Source: Myxococcales bacterium (GTDB lineage Bacteria > Myxococcota > Polyangia > Fen-1088). Taken from it: a stretch of 15,303 nucleotides of DNA. Both the position numbers and the translations under genes were made by a program. A model generated the notes under the pieces. The model was not told the DNA's origin. It saw nothing but the letters and a program-made list of their open reading frames with translations, and did no database searches. Every line of letters begins with the position of its first letter. The first letter of the stretch is position 1. This document shows, one piece after another, positions 12,606 to 15,303 of the stretch. The stretch spans positions 1 to 15,303 of the forward strand of contig PMLH01000303.1 of NCBI GenBank assembly GCA_003159055.1. The letters are read 5' to 3'.

Positions 12606-14642
12606 TCACTGAAAAGTGATATTCGAGACGTAGGAGTTGATATCCCAGCTGGCGTTCGAGTCGGTTTGACTGGTAATCGCCTTACCTTGAATCTTGAGAT
12701 TCTTGAAGTGGACGCCGTTGATGTTCACGGACGACGACTTCCCATGCAGGCTGATGACCTGCTTCACATCCGAGCTCACGTTGGTGAAATAGACATCCTT
12801 GTAGGAGCCGGTATTGGCCGCGGTCCGCCAGGTCGGTGGCACATCCAAGGCGAGATTGATCAGCATGCTGTCGACGGCTTCGACGCGGATGTCCTCGAAT
12901 GTCGTGTTACTCACCACGGCCGTATCGTAGGCCTCGATGGTCATGGCTCGCCCGGCTTTCACCACATCGATATCCTTGAAGGTGATCCCGTCCATCGACT
13001 GGCCCATGCTCTTCGTTCCAATCTTGCAGCCCACGGAATTGTTGTAAACCACGATGTGTTCGTGAAGGATGTTCTTGGTGTTGATAGTTCCGCTACTGTC
13101 CTCGTTCTTGGGGGCCATGCCATCATCGCCCGTATATAGGAAGGCGTTGGTTAGCGTGCCGTTCGTGGACTCGTCGAAATCCACGCCGTCAGTTTGGTTA
13201 TACGATGTTGAGCCCGTGGTCGGCCGGCAGTTGATCACCTTGTAGTTCTGGATCGTCACCTGATCGCTCCGATAGACGAGCGTGTTCCAGTAGCCCGGGT
13301 CTCTCGACACGATCCCATCCACGGTAATATTGGAACTTTGCTCGATCTTCAGCAGGTTGGCATTGAGGCCTGCGGCGCGGATGGTGTGACCATTGGAATC
13401 GAGGACCCCGCGACCCAAGATGTTCGTGTTCTTGATTTGATACATCCGAATCAGCGCGTGCTGTGCGCCTTCGATGTCGATCCCGCCGCTGCCGGTGTTG
13501 AAGTCCCCCGTTGAGCTTGAGCCAGAGATGATGGCGCCGCAGGCGAGATACATTGTCATGTTGCTCTTGAGCCACAGCTCGCCAACCTTGTACCTCCCCG
13601 GGGGAACATAGAGGATATTCTGGGTGGCGCCGGATGCGGCGTTGATGGCCGACTGGATCTTAGACGTCACCAGCGTCGCACCCGTGTTGTCCACCGTGTA
13701 GTCGGCGAGGCTCTTCACGTTGGCGTCGCCCACGTGGGGCGGATTCGCCTCTTCCGTATCGAGGAGAATGAACAGAAGCTCCTTTGCGTCCGGCTGGAAT
13801 ATCAGGTAATTGGGGCCGCTGCTAAAGGTTACGGTGTTGCCGCTCTTGGTGGCGGCAATTTGCCTGCTCTTGGGACTCAACTTGTACGAGCTAAAGGTCT
13901 CGCTGACGGTGACGGCGATGGTCGCGGAGCCCGCGCCTGACAGAGAGGCGTGGGCGTAGTGGACCTGCATCTCCGACGCGAAATTGGTCATTTTTTCCAC
14001 GAATAGAGGCGTGCCATTGGCGGTGATCGAATAGAGAGGACTTTTGGGCGCGCCTGGCAAGTCAGGACAGGAGACGATGCCTGTCGTTCCGCCATCGGTG
14101 GATCCCGTCATCCCGCCCGTGGCGCCAGCCGTGCCCGTACTGCCGCCCGGGCCGTTGCCTCCGGAACCCGTGCTTCCGCCGGTGAGGGGTGCTCCTCCGC
14201 TTCCTGGACCGGCGCCACCCGTGCCGCTGGTCTGGCCACCCGAGCCTTGCGCCGCATCTGGGACCGACCCACCGGCTCCACCCGCCGCACTTCCGCCCAT
14301 ACCACCATCCTTGCCGCCGGTCGAAACCTCTCCGCCACTTGCGGTCCCGCCTGACGCGACTATGCCGCCGGCGGAGACCGTGCCGCCCGCACCGGTTGCT
14401 CCCCCCGCGGCCGCGTCCTTGCTGCCGGCCGTACCGCCGCTGTTGCCAGAGACGCCCCCGGATCCGGTGATTCCGCCAGCGGCGGTTGCGCCACCGTTTC
14501 CGGTGCTCCCACCCGCGCCAGGGTTGCCGCCGGTAACCCGACCACCGCTTCCGCCGCCGGACTGATTGGAAGAGCAGGCGGGCTGCGCGGCCATAAGAAT
14601 CGCTGCGGCCAATCCGAATGAGAATCTTGAAAATGCTTTCAT
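12606..14642 (-). CDS. Lipoprotein-like parallel beta-helix glycoside hydrolase (GH28/GH49-like)
   Basis: 678 residues. The signal sequence ends AAQPAC (Cys23), an imperfect lipobox, so outer-membrane lipoprotein or secreted. Residues ~24-188 are a Gly/Ser/Thr/Ala-rich low-complexity linker. Residues ~205-300 form a beta-sandwich module (SPKSRQIAA...TVTFSSGPNYLIFQPD), and ~310-678 a right-handed parallel beta-helix (VPPGRYKVGELWLKSNMTMYL, IEQSSNITVDGIV, TIQNYKVIN). Candidate acidic catalytic residues are D485/D488 in NQTDGVD and D506/D507 in TGDDG, as in GH28; however the GH28 GHG and RIK motifs are missing (GCKIGT occupies that place), so it is probably not a standard polygalacturonase. The sandwich-plus-helix layout recalls GH49 dextranases. 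AAGGAG lies 5 bp before the ATG, confirming the start. The substrate is unknown, presumably a polysaccharide. Confidence 0.83.
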   Translation of the reverse strand: MKAFSRFSFGLAAAILMAAQPACSSNQSGGGSGGRVTGGNPGAGGSTGNGGATAAGGITGSGGVSGNSGGTAGSKDAAAGGATGAGGTVSAGGIVASGGTASGGEVSTGGKDGGMGGSAAGGAGGSVPDAAQGSGGQTSGTGGAGPGSGGAPLTGGSTGSGGNGPGGSTGTAGATGGMTGSTDGGTTGIVSCPDLPGAPKSPLYSITANGTPLFVEKMTNFASEMQVHYAHASLSGAGSATIAVTVSETFSSYKLSPKSRQIAATKSGNTVTFSSGPNYLIFQPDAKELLFILLDTEEANPPHVGDANVKSLADYTVDNTGATLVTSKIQSAINAASGATQNILYVPPGRYKVGELWLKSNMTMYLACGAIISGSSSTGDFNTGSGGIDIEGAQHALIRMYQIKNTNILGRGVLDSNGHTIRAAGLNANLLKIEQSSNITVDGIVSRDPGYWNTLVYRSDQVTIQNYKVINCRPTTGSTSYNQTDGVDFDESTNGTLTNAFLYTGDDGMAPKNEDSSGTINTKNILHEHIVVYNNSVGCKIGTKSMGQSMDGITFKDIDVVKAGRAMTIEAYDTAVVSNTTFEDIRVEAVDSMLINLALDVPPTWRTAANTGSYKDVYFTNVSSDVKQVISLHGKSSSVNINGVHFKNLKIQGKAITSQTDSNASWDINSYVSNITFQ
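14050..14575 (-). repeat. Low-complexity Gly/Ala/Ser/Thr linker coding region
   Basis: Degenerate tandem codons encode GGS/GGT/GGA-type triplets for about 165 residues between the lipobox-like Cys and the beta-sandwich of the glycosidase. Such spacers hold a catalytic domain away from the cell surface. Local G+C is visibly higher than in the beta-helix part (bases 13021-13080 are 28/60 G+C). Confidence 0.8.
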
Positions 14643-15005
14643 CGCGACTCCTTGGAGACCATCAAATAGGGAAATCGTATTGCCGCATCATGCTATGCTG
14701 ATGGAAGACGTTTTTACAAACAATGTCCGGGGGCAGTGGTGCGTCGTGCGGCAAACCGCTCAATAAAAGTGCAGCGATTACCAACGCAGGATAGCACAGA
14801 GGTATTGGCGAAGGAGCTGGCTGGGCAGCCGGCAGCGGTGGGAATGGATTCGGGGGAATGCAAGACGCGTGACCCGGACGCAGGCTATTGCCTACTTCAG
14901 GTTACTGTCCTGGACTTGCCATTGTAGTAACGAAGAGTGAGTGAAGAACCAGAACTGCCAATCAGGCGAGCTGACGGTCGGAAAATGGTCGGCGGCCAAA
15001 CATAG
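14643..15005. other. 363-bp intergenic region upstream of the glycosidase
   Basis: No gene with recognisable content, tRNA or terminator was seen on either strand; the short frames inside have no family features. It should hold the glycosidase promoter, reading leftward. A weak candidate on the minus strand is TTGTAA (14719-14714), an 18-bp spacer and TAGCAT (14695-14690). A Shine-Dalgarno (AAGGAG, 14653-14648) sits at the left end. The right end follows the stop codon of the partial esterase gene, with no T-rich hairpin visible. Confidence 0.5.
14648..14653 (-). promoter_or_regulatory. Ribosome binding site of the beta-helix glycosidase
   Basis: Minus-strand AAGGAG, five bases before the ATG at 14642-14640. 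It fixes the start that gives the signal sequence. Confidence 0.75.
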
Positions 15006-15303
15006 CTAGAGCGACGTTAACCACGGCCACAGGTCTTGCGGTACCCAGGAGGCTGAGCCGGGGCCGTAGAGGGACGAGTTTCCATCTATCGGAGCGGGGG
15101 TGTGACCTGACCCGTGCACGCACCAACGGATGGGATGCCCGGCCGAGCATCCGGAGTAGTTGGTACAGGTATGCGTCAGACTGCCTGCAGCCGGTTGAGG
15201 TGGGGTCTGGGCGGTGCAGGCGTTGTTCTTAACGAACTTGTCCCGCAGCGGTGTTGCCATGGCCTCGGTACATGTTGTATCCGCGGTGCCGACCATCTGC
15301 CAG
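15006..15303 (-). CDS. PHB-depolymerase/feruloyl-esterase (CE1) type esterase, C-terminal part
   Basis: Only the last ~99 residues are in the window; the gene continues past base 15303. The visible part holds two of the three catalytic residues of an alpha/beta-hydrolase of the LpqC/PHB-depolymerase (CE1) group: Asp in VGTADTT (near 15280) and His in VHGSGHTPAP (near 15103). The family pattern NACTAQTPPQ, CTNYSGC, HPIRWCVH and final PQDLWPWL is present. The nucleophile Ser would lie outside. Several Cys residues suggest an exported, disulfide-bonded enzyme. Such enzymes cut feruloyl or acetyl esters on plant polysaccharides, or short polyhydroxyalkanoates. It is on the same strand as the beta-helix glycosidase but 363 bp away, so co-transcription is uncertain. 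Confidence 0.82.
   Translation of the reverse strand, partial: WQMVGTADTTCTEAMATPLRDKFVKNNACTAQTPPQPAAGSLTHTCTNYSGCSAGHPIRWCVHGSGHTPAPIDGNSSLYGPGSASWVPQDLWPWLTSL

Noticed and set aside
12606..12619. Hairpin TCACT-GAAA-AGTGA between convergent genes as a terminator
   Set aside because: The stem is only 5 bp and has no T-run; it also lies in the last codons of the glycosidase gene.
14044..14565. A Pro-rich plus-strand frame of 173 codons
   Set aside because: It is the antisense of the Gly-rich linker of the glycosidase; GGN codons read as Pro on the other strand.
14736..14927. A 63-codon plus-strand frame in the 363-bp gap
   Set aside because: No ribosome site, no recognisable residues or composition typical of coding sequence here.
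1..15303. tRNA, CRISPR or insertion-sequence signals
   Set aside because: I scanned by eye for tRNA arms, regularly spaced repeats and transposase motifs and found none; a tool search could still reveal weak ones.

Overview
The window looks like chromosomal DNA of a high-GC Gram-negative bacterium, most likely a myxobacterium-type member of the Myxococcota/Deltaproteobacteria. This is inferred from several things together: high GC with strong third-position bias (long antisense shadow frames), a PilT-type motility ATPase, a lipoprotein-like secreted enzyme with a very long Gly/Ser/Thr/Ala linker, a Pro/Gln/His-rich WxxGxW protein, and a very large multidomain peptidoglycan-binding amidase. 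No 16S or other marker is present, so the assignment is tentative. I saw no rRNA, tRNA, CRISPR array, IS element or phage integrase.

Left part, mostly minus strand (1-3892). A VapB/VapC-type toxin-antitoxin operon (414-620 antitoxin, 7-417 PIN toxin, overlapping by 4 bp) lies behind a promoter that coincides with a good inverted repeat. Next come a PilT-family ATPase that seems to carry two copies of the N-terminal domain, a D-2-hydroxyacid dehydrogenase, and a small stand-alone PAS-domain protein. Divergent from the PAS gene is a secreted Pro/Gln-rich protein with WxxGxW repeats and a carboxypeptidase-regulatory-like domain (3911-5092, +).

Middle (5099-7326, minus). A cysteine desulfurase gene overlaps mnmA (tRNA 2-thiouridylase) by 4 bp. 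This is a self-contained sulfur-transfer pair for U34 thiolation of tRNA.

Accessory-looking block (7475-12597, plus). Three tightly spaced genes encode (a) an 876-residue protein with a zinc amidase domain, two peptidoglycan-binding modules, an OmpA-like module and a C-terminal Ig/carboxypeptidase-regulatory-like module, with no signal peptide; (b) a 341-residue protein of lower GC with a Cys...GD...His...DGGQ pattern suggesting an NlpC/P60- or CHAP-like cysteine hydrolase, also without a signal peptide; and (c) a Cys-rich protein with a clear signal peptide. The arrangement fits a cell-wall-degrading effector cassette with a periplasmic partner or immunity protein. This is the best candidate for an undescribed system here, but no secretion-system gene is in view.

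Right end (12606-15303, minus). A lipoprotein-like parallel beta-helix glycosidase (GH28/GH49-like) is preceded by a 363-bp gap with no gene I can support. Beyond it is the C-terminal part of a PHB-depolymerase/feruloyl-esterase (CE1) type esterase cut by the window edge. Together they suggest extracellular polysaccharide breakdown.
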